NCBI RefSeq assembly: GCF_001310275.1
Contig: NZ_LGYZ01000093.1
Location: 1-64,000, forward strand
Direction: 5' to 3'
Source: Nocardia arizonensis
Lineage (GTDB): Bacteria; Actinomycetota; Actinomycetes; Mycobacteriales; Mycobacteriaceae
DNA length: 64,000 bases
A program made the translations under genes and the position numbers. Shown in pieces: positions 35,404 to 43,137 of this stretch (positions are counted from its first letter, which is position 1; every line of letters begins with the position of its first letter). A model generated the notes under the pieces. The model was not told where the DNA came from and did no database searches. It was given only the letters and a program-made list of their open reading frames with translations.

Positions 35404-36354
35404 GTGAAGCAAGTGGTCGCGCTGGCGATGGACGGGGTCATGACCTACGACCTGGCCTGCGCGGTGCAGGCGTTCCGGCACGGGCCCGGCAAGACCGGGG
35501 AGCCGGCGGGCTTCGCCATGCGGACCTGCGGAATCCGGTCGGGGACGGTGTGGACGCCCAATGGGTTCGAACTGCGGGTCGATTGCGGACTCGAGGCACT
35601 GGACACGGCCGATATCGTCGTGGTGCCCGGAATCGGGCTGCCGTCACTGCCGACGCCGCCGGAGGCGCTCGACGCACTGCGCGCGGCGGCGCGACGCGGG
35701 GCGACGATGGTGAGCATCTGCGTTGGCGCGTTCGTCCTCGCCCAGGCCGGTCTGCTGGACGGCAGGCCCGCGACGACGCACTGGGCCTACTGCGACGAAT
35801 TCGCGGCCGCGTTCCCCGCGGTGAAACTCGATCCGACCGCGCTCTACGTCGATGACGGCGATGTGCTGACCTCCGCCGGTCTGTCGGCATCGCTGGATCT
35901 GTGTCTGCATGTGGTGCGGCGCGAACTCGGCGCGGGTCACGCCGCGGAACTGGCCCGCTGGAATGTGACCTCGCCGCATCGCGAGGGCGGACAGGCGCAG
36001 TTCATCCCGGTTGCCATGGGCCGCAACGGATCTCCCGGCGACCTCGCCGCCACCTTGGCGGCGGTCGCGGCCGATCCCGCCGCGGTGCCGGATGTTTCGG
36101 CATTGGCGGCGCGGGCGCTGATGAGCGAGCGCACGCTCATCCGCCGGTTCCGTAACGAGATCGGCACGACGCCGCGGCGCTGGCTGGAGGCGCAGCGCAC
36201 CGCGCGGGCGCGAGAGTTGCTCGAGACCACCGAACTTCCGGTGGAGACGGTCGCCGAACGGGCCGGCTTCGGCAGTGTGACGGCGCTGCGGTCGCATCTA
36301 CGCGCCGCGACCGGTTCCACACCGGCCGGATACCGCCGATCGCTGCGACGCTGA
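35404..36354 (+). CDS. GlxA-type transcriptional regulator (DJ-1/PfpI plus AraC helix-turn-helix)
   Basis: 316 residues. The amidotransferase-like DJ-1/PfpI domain (about 1-175) has the nucleophile-elbow Cys in MVSICVGAFVLAQAG and the following TTHWAYCDEF. A two-helix AraC DNA-binding domain (about 225-312) contains ALMSERTLIRRFRNEIGTTP and VAERAGFGSVTALRSHLRAA. Such regulators sense small metabolites through the DJ-1 domain, but the effector is unknown here. The GTG start has CACACT six bases upstream (leaderless pattern). Confidence 0.9.
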   Translation: MKQVVALAMDGVMTYDLACAVQAFRHGPGKTGEPAGFAMRTCGIRSGTVWTPNGFELRVDCGLEALDTADIVVVPGIGLPSLPTPPEALDALRAAARRGATMVSICVGAFVLAQAGLLDGRPATTHWAYCDEFAAAFPAVKLDPTALYVDDGDVLTSAGLSASLDLCLHVVRRELGAGHAAELARWNVTSPHREGGQAQFIPVAMGRNGSPGDLAATLAAVAADPAAVPDVSALAARALMSERTLIRRFRNEIGTTPRRWLEAQRTARARELLETTELPVETVAERAGFGSVTALRSHLRAATGSTPAGYRRSLRR

Positions 36355-36534
36355 CCGGCCGTGGGCGGCGTCGGAATCTGCACACGGCCATTTCATGCCG
36401 AGTGCACATGGCATTAAGGAGCTGTCCACTAAGCTTGACCGCACTCGCTCAGCCACCGGCTGAATTGCTTCCCCCTATCGGCACCGCGGGCCCAGCGCCT
36501 GCGACGGGATCGACACGTGAGAGGTGGTTGGAGC

Positions 36535-36732
36535 ATGACCGATCTGGAGTTCGATGGCGCGGGCGTGCCCGCGGTGACGGCGATGGAACTGGCCACCGTG
36601 AGCACACCGCTCAACCGGGCGGCGGGCCGATTGCAGTCGGTCCTGCCGCCCGGATGGCGGGTCGAGGTCGCGGTGGAGCCGTCGGAGCCCGACGGCCGCG
36701 TTCAGCCGATCTTGCGCCTGGTCCTGCCGTGA
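36535..36732 (+). CDS. Small protein of 65 residues, unknown
   Basis: The short protein begins MTDLEFDGAGVPAVTAMELA and continues with a conserved-looking core LPPGWRVEVAVEPSEPDG. It has no membrane segment and no recognised family. The ATG at 36535 has GGTTGGAG just upstream. An in-frame ATG at 36517 is possible. It is convergent with the aldehyde dehydrogenase, with nine bases between stops. Confidence 0.5.
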   Translation: MTDLEFDGAGVPAVTAMELATVSTPLNRAAGRLQSVLPPGWRVEVAVEPSEPDGRVQPILRLVLP

Positions 36733-36741
36733 GTCGGGTGC

Positions 36742-38187
36742 TTACCCGGTCCAGCCCATCGGCATGAGCAGCGACTTCTGCTCGCAGAACGCGTCGAGGC
36801 CCTCCCTGCCGTTCTCGCGGCCGAGGCCGGAGTTCTTGTATCCGCCGAACGGCGAGGTCGGGTCGAAGGCGTACCAATTGATCGCGAAGGTGCCGGTGCG
36901 CACCTTGGCCGCGATCTCGGCGCCGTGTTCGATATCGCTGGTCCAGACCGAACCGGCCAGACCGTAGATCGAATCGTTGGCGATGGCGATGGCCTGCTCC
37001 TCGGTCTCGTACGGGATCACCGACAGCACCGGGCCGAAGATCTCCTCCTGCGCGATGGTCGATTTGTTGTCGACGTCGGCGAAGATGGTCGGCTCGACGA
37101 ACCACCCGCGGTCAAGGCCCTCGGGCCGTCCGCCGCCGAGGACCAGCCGCGCGCCTTCCTGCTTGCCCTTGGCGATATACCCCTCGACGCGCTCGCGCTG
37201 GCGTTCGGAGATCAGCGGGCCGAGCTGCACCGCCGGATCGTCGGGCATACCGACCTTCATGGTCTTCACATGCTCGACCAGCGCCTCGAGGATCTCGTCG
37301 TAGCGCCCGCGGGGGGCCAGGATGCGGGTCTGGGCGACACAGCCCTGGCCGCTGTTCATCAGGCCGGAGAAGGCCAGCACCGGAATGCCTGCGGCGAGGT
37401 CCATATCGGGCAGCAGTATGGCCGCGGACTTGCCGCCGAGTTCGAGCGAGACGCTCTTGAGCTGTTCGGTGGCGATGGCGCCGATCTTGCGGCCGACGGC
37501 GGTACTGCCGGTGAAGGTCACCTTGTCCACACCCGGATGCGAGATCAGGTATTCGGCCACGTCGGCCTCGGCGGGCAGCACCGACAGCACGCCCTCGGGC
37601 AGGCCGGCCTCGGTGAAGATGTCGGCGACCATATTGGCCGTGATCGGAGTCAGCGGCGCGGGCTTGAGCACGACGGTGCAGCCCGCGAGCAGGGCCGGGG
37701 CGAGCTTGTTGCAGGCCAGGAACAGCGGAACGTTCCAGGCGGTCACCGCGGCGACCACGCCGCGCGGCTCGCGCGAGACCCGCGAGGTGCCGAAGGCGCC
37801 GACGCGAACCTCGTTCCAGGGGAAGCTCTTCGCGAGTTCGGCGTAGGCGTCCATCGCCGCGACGGCGGGCAGCTGGTTCAGCGTGATGGCGGCCATCGCG
37901 GGCGCGCCCACCTCCGCGGAGAGCGCGGCGCCGAGTTCGGCCGAACGCTGTTCGAGCAGGCGGGCGGCCCGGCTCAGCAGGGCCGCGCGTTCCTCGGGCG
38001 GGGTCGAGGGCCATGGGCCGTTGTCGAAGGCGTGCCGGGCGGCGGCGACCGCGGCGTCGACATCGGCGCGGACGACCACGGGGACGCTACCCACCGGCTC
38101 GACCGTGGCGGGGGAGATGACCTCGAGGCGCTCGGAGGAGGTCGGCGCGGTCCACTGGCCGCCGATGAACAAGCTGTCGTAGTGCAT
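36742..38187 (-). CDS. NAD(P)-dependent aldehyde dehydrogenase (Rv0223c-like)
   Basis: 481 residues of the ALDH superfamily. Visible sites are AVTAWNVPLFLACNKLAPAL (cofactor region), VVLKPAPLTPIT, VDKVTFTGSTAVGRKIG (glycine motif), the catalytic Glu in SLELGGKSAAILLPD, the catalytic Cys in NSGQGCVAQTRIL (about residue 284), and QEEIFGPVLSVIPY. It oxidises an aldehyde to an acid. The substrate is unknown. It stands at the same place as Rv0223c relative to the methyltransferase and GT4 genes. Two related operator-like sites lie just upstream, the nearer one one base before the ATG. Confidence 0.93.
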   Translation of the reverse strand: MHYDSLFIGGQWTAPTSSERLEVISPATVEPVGSVPVVVRADVDAAVAAARHAFDNGPWPSTPPEERAALLSRAARLLEQRSAELGAALSAEVGAPAMAAITLNQLPAVAAMDAYAELAKSFPWNEVRVGAFGTSRVSREPRGVVAAVTAWNVPLFLACNKLAPALLAGCTVVLKPAPLTPITANMVADIFTEAGLPEGVLSVLPAEADVAEYLISHPGVDKVTFTGSTAVGRKIGAIATEQLKSVSLELGGKSAAILLPDMDLAAGIPVLAFSGLMNSGQGCVAQTRILAPRGRYDEILEALVEHVKTMKVGMPDDPAVQLGPLISERQRERVEGYIAKGKQEGARLVLGGGRPEGLDRGWFVEPTIFADVDNKSTIAQEEIFGPVLSVIPYETEEQAIAIANDSIYGLAGSVWTSDIEHGAEIAAKVRTGTFAINWYAFDPTSPFGGYKNSGLGRENGREGLDAFCEQKSLLMPMGWTG

Positions 38188-38190
38188 GAG

Positions 38191-38235
38191 AACACGTTAC
38201 AGTTTTGCCCGCGCCTTGTCTGTAACATGTTTCAG
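38191..38235 (-). promoter_or_regulatory. Paired operator-like sites before the aldehyde dehydrogenase
   Basis: CTGTAACATGTTTCAG at 38220-38235 is a near-palindrome (7 of 8 pairs). CTGTAACGTGTT (minus strand, 38202-38191) repeats its core, beginning four bases before the start codon. The shape is typical of TetR-family binding sites. No regulator gene is adjacent. Confidence 0.5.
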
Positions 38236-38397
38236 TTCTGCCGTCCGGCAACCCGCTGACCTGGGTAAAAGCCGACCTGTTGGTTCTATTTCTCGGCAAA
38301 CGCACTATTGCGTTCCGGTAACCGACGGAGGATGCTGTAGCTACTGATCAGCTCGCTCGATATTGAACCGATTCTGCATTGATCCGATACCGCAGGG

Positions 38398-38712
38398 GTG
38401 AACGAGGCAATGGCGGTGCAAGTGGTCGGCAGGTCCCTGATGACCAGTGACCAGACCGAGCATCAAGCGAAGAGCGTCGGCGGCGGCGGGTGGGTGGTGT
38501 CGTTCCTCCCGGGGCGCACGCTGACGATCGAGCAGGCGACGGCGGCCATGCAGGCCGCCGAAGCCGTCGCGGTCGTCGGCGTGCTGGCCGACCAGGTCGG
38601 ACTCACCACCTTGGAGACCGTCGGCCTGGCCATACAGGAATCTCCGTGGTGCGAACCGCTGCCCGGAGCGTGCGGTCCGCGCAGTTGGCGGCGGGGCTGG
38701 CTGGAGAAGTAG
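38398..38712 (+). CDS. Small conserved Nocardia-type protein, unknown
   Basis: 104 residues. The core GGGGWVVSFLPGRTLTIEQATAA resembles a short family frequent in Nocardia (W-x-V-S-x-L-P-G-R-x-L-T), followed by an Ala/Val-rich helix and a basic end (RSWRRGWLEK). Function is unknown. The start is uncertain: GTG 38398, ATG 38410 and ATG 38440 are all possible and none has an ideal ribosome site. It ends exactly where the methyltransferase stop begins on the other strand. Confidence 0.6.
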   Translation: MNEAMAVQVVGRSLMTSDQTEHQAKSVGGGGWVVSFLPGRTLTIEQATAAMQAAEAVAVVGVLADQVGLTTLETVGLAIQESPWCEPLPGACGPRSWRRGWLEK

Positions 38713-39513
38713 TCACTTGGTCGCGACGACGACCAGATTGCTCACCAGCAGTTCACGCAGCAGCGGAACGCGCACCAGCCACCACGCCCACCGGGGGTGA
38801 TAGCGCGGGAAGATCGTTCGCACATCGGCGGAAGTCGTTGCGGCCCAACGCAGACCATCGACCGCGCGCACCGTGAACAGCGAGCTTCCGAAACGGTTCT
38901 TCGGCTCGCGGCCGTGTTTGCGGCGGTAGCGGCGCGCGGCGAACTCGCCGCCGAGATAGTGCCACGGGCCGGTCTCGTGTCCGCCGAACGGGCCGTGCCA
39001 CACCGTGTAGGAGAGCACGATCAAGCCCCCCGGACGGGTCACCCGCACCATCTCCTCGGCCATGAGCCACGGATCGGGGACGTGTTCGGCGACATTGGAG
39101 GAGAAACAGATGTCGACCGCGTCATCGCGAATCGGCAGCGCCATACCGGAGCCGCGCACCGCGCCCGCGGTCGCCAGGCCGGCCGCGTGCAGCTCGGCGG
39201 GATCGGGTTCGACCGGAATGTAACGCGCCCCGGCGCGGGCGAACTCCTCGGCGAAGTAGCCGGGGCCGCCGCCGACGTCGAGAATCGTGGCGCCGTCGAG
39301 ATCGCGGCCGGTGCGGTCGAAATAGAAATCGCCGAGCATGGCGGCGCTGTCGGCGGCGATTTCGCCGTAGAAACGGGCCGGATCGGTCTGTTCGAATCGG
39401 AAACTGCCGAGCAACCGTAGGGAGCGGCGCAGCGTCGCGCGGCGTGCGAAGCGTGACGTCGCGGGCCTGCGGGCCGGAACGGCGGCGAGCGGCTTCGTCT
39501 CGGTTATCGACAC
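38713..39513 (-). CDS. SAM-dependent methyltransferase (Rv0224c-like)
   Basis: 266 residues, class I fold. Motif I is ILDVGGGPGYFAEEFARAG (about 77-95), then YIPVEPDPAEL, motif II FSSNVAEHVPDPWLMAEEMV, and motif III RVTRPGGLIVLSYTVWHGP. The acceptor is not known. Its position beside a GT4 and membrane glycan genes suggests a glycolipid or envelope polymer. The GTG start (39513) has GACACT seven bases upstream, a leaderless pattern. The frame stays open upstream, but those codons have no similarity. Confidence 0.85.
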   Translation of the reverse strand: MSITETKPLAAVPARRPATSRFARRATLRRSLRLLGSFRFEQTDPARFYGEIAADSAAMLGDFYFDRTGRDLDGATILDVGGGPGYFAEEFARAGARYIPVEPDPAELHAAGLATAGAVRGSGMALPIRDDAVDICFSSNVAEHVPDPWLMAEEMVRVTRPGGLIVLSYTVWHGPFGGHETGPWHYLGGEFAARRYRRKHGREPKNRFGSSLFTVRAVDGLRWAATTSADVRTIFPRYHPRWAWWLVRVPLLRELLVSNLVVVATK

Positions 39514-39613
39514 GGCGGAGAGTGTCGCACAGGGTGGTCCGTGCCGGGGAAGGCGTCCCCGCGGCGGTCCGGCACCGGCCCGGCGCCGCGCGCGCCGGAC
39601 CGGTGGTCTCGGG

Positions 39614-39757
39614 TCAGCCGATACCGCTGCTCGCGCCGCTGCCGGTGGACAGCGACGAGGTGAGCAGGCCAAGCACGACCGCGAGTACGGCGCCGAGGTC
39701 GCCGGTCGCGCCGCCGCCCGCACCGCCGCCGGTGCGTGTTCTCGGTGTCACCTTCAT
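39614..39757 (-). CDS. Short hydrophobic peptide of 47 residues
   Basis: The peptide begins MKVTPRTRTGGGAGGGATGD and continues into one hydrophobic helix (LGAVLAVVLGLLTSSL), ending in a Ser/Gly tail. The ATG at 39757 has a strong GAGGAG ribosome site seven bases upstream, better than many neighbouring genes. It could be a small membrane peptide of unknown role. Support is the ribosome site and hydrophobic helix only. Confidence 0.45.
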   Translation of the reverse strand: MKVTPRTRTGGGAGGGATGDLGAVLAVVLGLLTSSLSTGSGASSGIG

Positions 39758-39816
39758 ATGTCATCTCCTCATCGTGATGGCGAACATCGTGGTCGGCACG
39801 CTATCGAAGCTGACTG

Positions 39817-39834
39817 TGAAATGGAAGCATTTCA
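39817..39834. promoter_or_regulatory. Short perfect inverted repeat TGAAATG-GAAG-CATTTCA
   Basis: Seven-base arms with a 4-nt centre in an AT-rich island between the small peptide (minus) and the GT4 gene (plus). It may be an operator for either. The rest of 39758-39951 shows no gene. Confidence 0.35.
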
Positions 39835-39951
39835 ATAATTTTCGTCGGATCGACGCCGGAAGCGACGGGATGACCGGTTGCGCGCGTTATGGTGTAGCCC
39901 GATATCCGTGCTCCCGTCCGGGACCCGACGAAGCGAGAGAAGCTCCCAATC

Positions 39952-41124
39952 GTGCGCGAAGTCCTCCTACTCTGCTGGCGTGACACCGGGCACCCGCAGG
40001 GTGGCGGCAGCGAACGCTATCTGGAGCAGGTCGGCGCGCAATTGGCCGCCCGCGGCGTCAAGGTCACCCTTCGCACCGCGCACTACCGGGGCGCGCCGCG
40101 GCGCGAACGGATCAACGGCATCGACATCAGCCGCGGCGGCGGCCGATACACCGTGTATCCGCGCGCGCTGCTCGCCATCGCGCTGGGCCGACTCGGACTC
40201 GGCGCATTGCGCGGCATTCGGCCCGACGCGGTCATCGACACCCAGAACGGCATCCCGTTCTTCGCCGGACTCGCGCTCGACGCGCCCTCGGTGGTGCTTG
40301 TCCACCACGGACATCGCGAACAGTGGCCGGTCGCGGGTCGGTTGACGGGGCGAATCGGCTGGTGGATCGAATCCCGGCTGTCCCCGCGGGTGCACCGCGG
40401 CAATCAATACCTGACCGTGTCGCTGCCCTCCGCCGAGGAACTCGCAACCCTCGGAGTGAATCGTTCACGCATCGCCGTGGTGCGCAACGGAGCCGAACCC
40501 GTGCCGGACGGCGCGCCCACCGGCGCCGCGCGCACCCGCGCCCGGCAGCCGCGCATCGTGGTCCTGTCCCGGCTGGTTCCGCACAAGCAGATAGAGGACG
40601 CGCTGGCCGCGGCCGCGCGACTGCGTGCCCGCGTGCCCGGACTGCGCGTCGACGTCGTCGGCGGCGGCTGGTGGGCGGACAATCTGCGCGCCTACGCCGC
40701 CGAACTGGACATCACCGACGCGGTCACCTTCCACGGACACGTCGACGAACGCCGCAAACACGAACTGCTCGCCCGCGCGTGGGTGCACGTGCTGCCCTCC
40801 CGCAAGGAGGGGTGGGGACTGGCCGTCATCGAGGCGGCCCAGCACGGTGTACCGACGGTGGGCTACCGCAGTTCGCGCGGACTCACAGATTCGATCGTCG
40901 ACGGTGTCACCGGAGTGCTGGTCGACGATCTCGGCCATCTCACCGACGCTGTCGGCGAACTGCTCGACGATCACGCCGCCCGCACGGTCATGGGGGAGAA
41001 GGCTCGCGCCCGCGCCCGCGAATTCTCCTGGGAACAAACGGGTAACGGGGTCTACCAGGTGCTGGCGGCCATCGCGCGCGGTGAGCACACCAGCGGACTC
41101 GTCGCCGCGCCTACGGTTCGCTGA
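39952..41124 (+). CDS. GT4-family glycosyltransferase (Rv0225-like)
   Basis: 390 residues, GT-B fold. The N-terminal domain shows GHPQGGGSERYLEQVGAQLA (donor/acceptor loop) and VVLVHHGHREQWP. The C-terminal domain has VVLSRLVPHKQIEDAL (Lys contacting the donor phosphate), DVVGGGWW, VTFHGHVDERRKHELLARAW and the E-x7-E motif PSRKEGWGLAVIEAAQHG. It is a retaining sugar transferase, probably on an envelope glycan. The donor is unknown. GTG 39952 is preceded by GAGAGAAG. The stop overlaps the end of the next gene on the other strand by 14 bp. Confidence 0.88.
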   Translation: MREVLLLCWRDTGHPQGGGSERYLEQVGAQLAARGVKVTLRTAHYRGAPRRERINGIDISRGGGRYTVYPRALLAIALGRLGLGALRGIRPDAVIDTQNGIPFFAGLALDAPSVVLVHHGHREQWPVAGRLTGRIGWWIESRLSPRVHRGNQYLTVSLPSAEELATLGVNRSRIAVVRNGAEPVPDGAPTGAARTRARQPRIVVLSRLVPHKQIEDALAAAARLRARVPGLRVDVVGGGWWADNLRAYAAELDITDAVTFHGHVDERRKHELLARAWVHVLPSRKEGWGLAVIEAAQHGVPTVGYRSSRGLTDSIVDGVTGVLVDDLGHLTDAVGELLDDHAARTVMGEKARARAREFSWEQTGNGVYQVLAAIARGEHTSGLVAAPTVR

Positions 41125-43042
41125 CTCCCTCGCGCGCGGGGAACAGCGCCGCGGCGAGCGCGCCGCCGATCAGCAGTGCGGCCCAGAGCAAGTGCGCCAG
41201 AATCGCGGTGATCCGTTGCGCGGCAGGTGTTTCGGTGTCGGCGACGCCCGGAACCCGGTAGAGTCCGAAATCCGCGTCCTCGTATACCGTCTCCAAGGTC
41301 GCCAGGGTCCGCGCCGAATCGCCGAGCGGCCCCGGGGTCGAGCGCTCGACCAGCACCAACCCCACACCCGAGCGCGCCAGCTCATCGGCCGAACCGCCGT
41401 GCAGCAGTGTCTTTTCCACCTGCGCGGCGCGCGCGCCCTCACCGGCGACCACGAGTCCGCGCACCGGCAGTTCGCCCGTCTGGAGCACGTCGCGGGGCAG
41501 CATCCGCGGCGCCGGATCGAGCACCGCGACCTTTCCGCTGTAAGGGAACTTCCGAAACATGCCTCCGGGCAGTACCGCGATATCACCCGGTCCGTCCGCC
41601 CGCTGCGCGACTCGTTCCCAACCGCCCGGGTAGCGCACCGGTCGGAGTGCGCCGCCCACTCCCCAGGCGAGGTCGAGCAGGGGAAGGGTCAACAAGGCTA
41701 TACACAGGGTCGCGACCAGAGCGGCCGTGCCGGATGAATCGTGCGCGGTGCGCGGGCGGCGCGCGACGATGCGGCAGCAGGCCGCGGCGCACAGTGTGTA
41801 CGCGGGCATCGCGAGCGCGACGTACTTCTGGGTGTCACGCAGGAGACCGGCCCCCGGAACATGGACGACCAGCCATTCCATGACGGGCATGCCCAAGCCG
41901 GTGGCGGCGAGCGCGGGCAGGACCACCGCGGCGGCGGCCGTCACGAGCAGGGCGCGGCGGACGTGGGTCGCGGGGGCGTCGGCGGGAGTGCGGGCGGCCA
42001 CCGCTCGGACGCCGACGAGCACGATCGCCATCAGAATGAGCGTGCTGACCAGCGCCAGCGGAGTGGTGCGTGAGGCCGGGACGGCGTCGCCGTTCCAGAT
42101 GCCGCCGAGTCCGGCGAGGGCGCCGAGGGTGCCGAGTCCGGGTTCGGCACGGGCGGCGAAGGCGGCGATCCCGGCCGGATCGGAGGGTTCCGCGCCCGCA
42201 CCGGACAACGCGGTCGCGACCAACCACGGCGCCGACGCCGCCACCAGTCCCACCGCCACCCCCGCGAGGTCGCGCCGCCCCACCGTCACCAGCGCGACAC
42301 ACCCCGCCAACAGCGCACCCGTCGGAGTCAGCCCCGCCGCCGCGAGACAGCCGAGCAACGCACCCCACGCACCGACCGCCGCGCGTCTCGATGCGAACGG
42401 CGTCGAGCCGATCGCCGCGGCTCGCGCGGATTCGGATTTCGAAGCGTGCGGCGACGACGCGGAGTCCGCGTTCCGTTGGGGTCGGGGCGAGGGTCGTTTC
42501 GTCGAAGGCGCGCCGCGTGCGCGGATGACGCGCAGGCGGTAGGCGGCGAGTGCGGTCCACGGGAGCGCCGCGTAGCCGGTGAGCAGACTCCAATGGCCTT
42601 GGAGCAGGCGTTCGGCGACATACGGGTTCCACAGGGCGACGGTGGTCGCCACCAGCTGTGCGCCGAGCGGTGCGCGCAGCAGCGCACGAGCCAGGACCGC
42701 CGCGCCGTAGCCCGCGGCCCAGAGCGCCGACAGCAGGATCGCCTTGACCACGAGTCCGCCGTCCACGACCGGTGAGACGGCGGCGAGAAATGCGTCCTGC
42801 GGCACCGCACGCGGCGCGGCGTCACCAAGACCGAGTGCGGAGTCGGTGAGGTAGGACCGCGGGGTGCTCACCGCGTCCCGTAGGAGCAGATAGCCGGAAC
42901 CCGACAGCGGACCCGCGATGAGCGCCGCCAGTACGGCGCTGTACCCGGCCGGAACCAGCCGACCCGAGCGCACCGGATTACCGCGACCGCCACCCACGGA
43001 CCCACACCCTACGGACCCCGCCCGTCGTTCCCGCCGCCGCAT
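41111..43042 (-). CDS. Large multi-pass membrane protein (Rv0226c-like)
   Basis: 643 residues. About 12-13 membrane helices lie between residues 25 and 480, with an Arg/Ser-rich cytoplasmic insert around RPSPRPQRNADSASSPHASK. A globular C-terminal part (GDIAVLPGGMFRKFPYSGKV, DPAPRMLPRDVLQTGELPV) follows, then a last helix. The arrangement recalls GT-C/YfhO-type glycan membrane proteins, but a clear catalytic motif was not identified. It is placed like Rv0226c beside the GT4. The ATG at 43042 is chosen because further upstream the frame runs antisense to the flippase gene. Confidence 0.75.
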   Translation of the reverse strand: MRRRERRAGSVGCGSVGGGRGNPVRSGRLVPAGYSAVLAALIAGPLSGSGYLLLRDAVSTPRSYLTDSALGLGDAAPRAVPQDAFLAAVSPVVDGGLVVKAILLSALWAAGYGAAVLARALLRAPLGAQLVATTVALWNPYVAERLLQGHWSLLTGYAALPWTALAAYRLRVIRARGAPSTKRPSPRPQRNADSASSPHASKSESARAAAIGSTPFASRRAAVGAWGALLGCLAAAGLTPTGALLAGCVALVTVGRRDLAGVAVGLVAASAPWLVATALSGAGAEPSDPAGIAAFAARAEPGLGTLGALAGLGGIWNGDAVPASRTTPLALVSTLILMAIVLVGVRAVAARTPADAPATHVRRALLVTAAAAVVLPALAATGLGMPVMEWLVVHVPGAGLLRDTQKYVALAMPAYTLCAAACCRIVARRPRTAHDSSGTAALVATLCIALLTLPLLDLAWGVGGALRPVRYPGGWERVAQRADGPGDIAVLPGGMFRKFPYSGKVAVLDPAPRMLPRDVLQTGELPVRGLVVAGEGARAAQVEKTLLHGGSADELARSGVGLVLVERSTPGPLGDSARTLATLETVYEDADFGLYRVPGVADTETPAAQRITAILAHLLWAALLIGGALAAALFPAREGVSEP

Positions 43043-43060
43043 GACCACCGCCTCCGAACG

Positions 43061-43100
43061 GGTGCTTCGGGCGGGGCGGAGGGCTTTCGGGCGGGGCGGA
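43061..43100. repeat. Two tandem 20-bp copies in a divergent promoter
   Basis: GGTGCTTCGGGCGGGGCGGA (43061-43080) and GGGCTTTCGGGCGGGGCGGA (43081-43100) differ at three positions. They lie between the divergent starts at 43042 and 43138. Confidence 0.75.
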
Positions 43101-43137
43101 TCGCGCGGCGATGGGGTTGAAGTGCGACGATGGGGCG

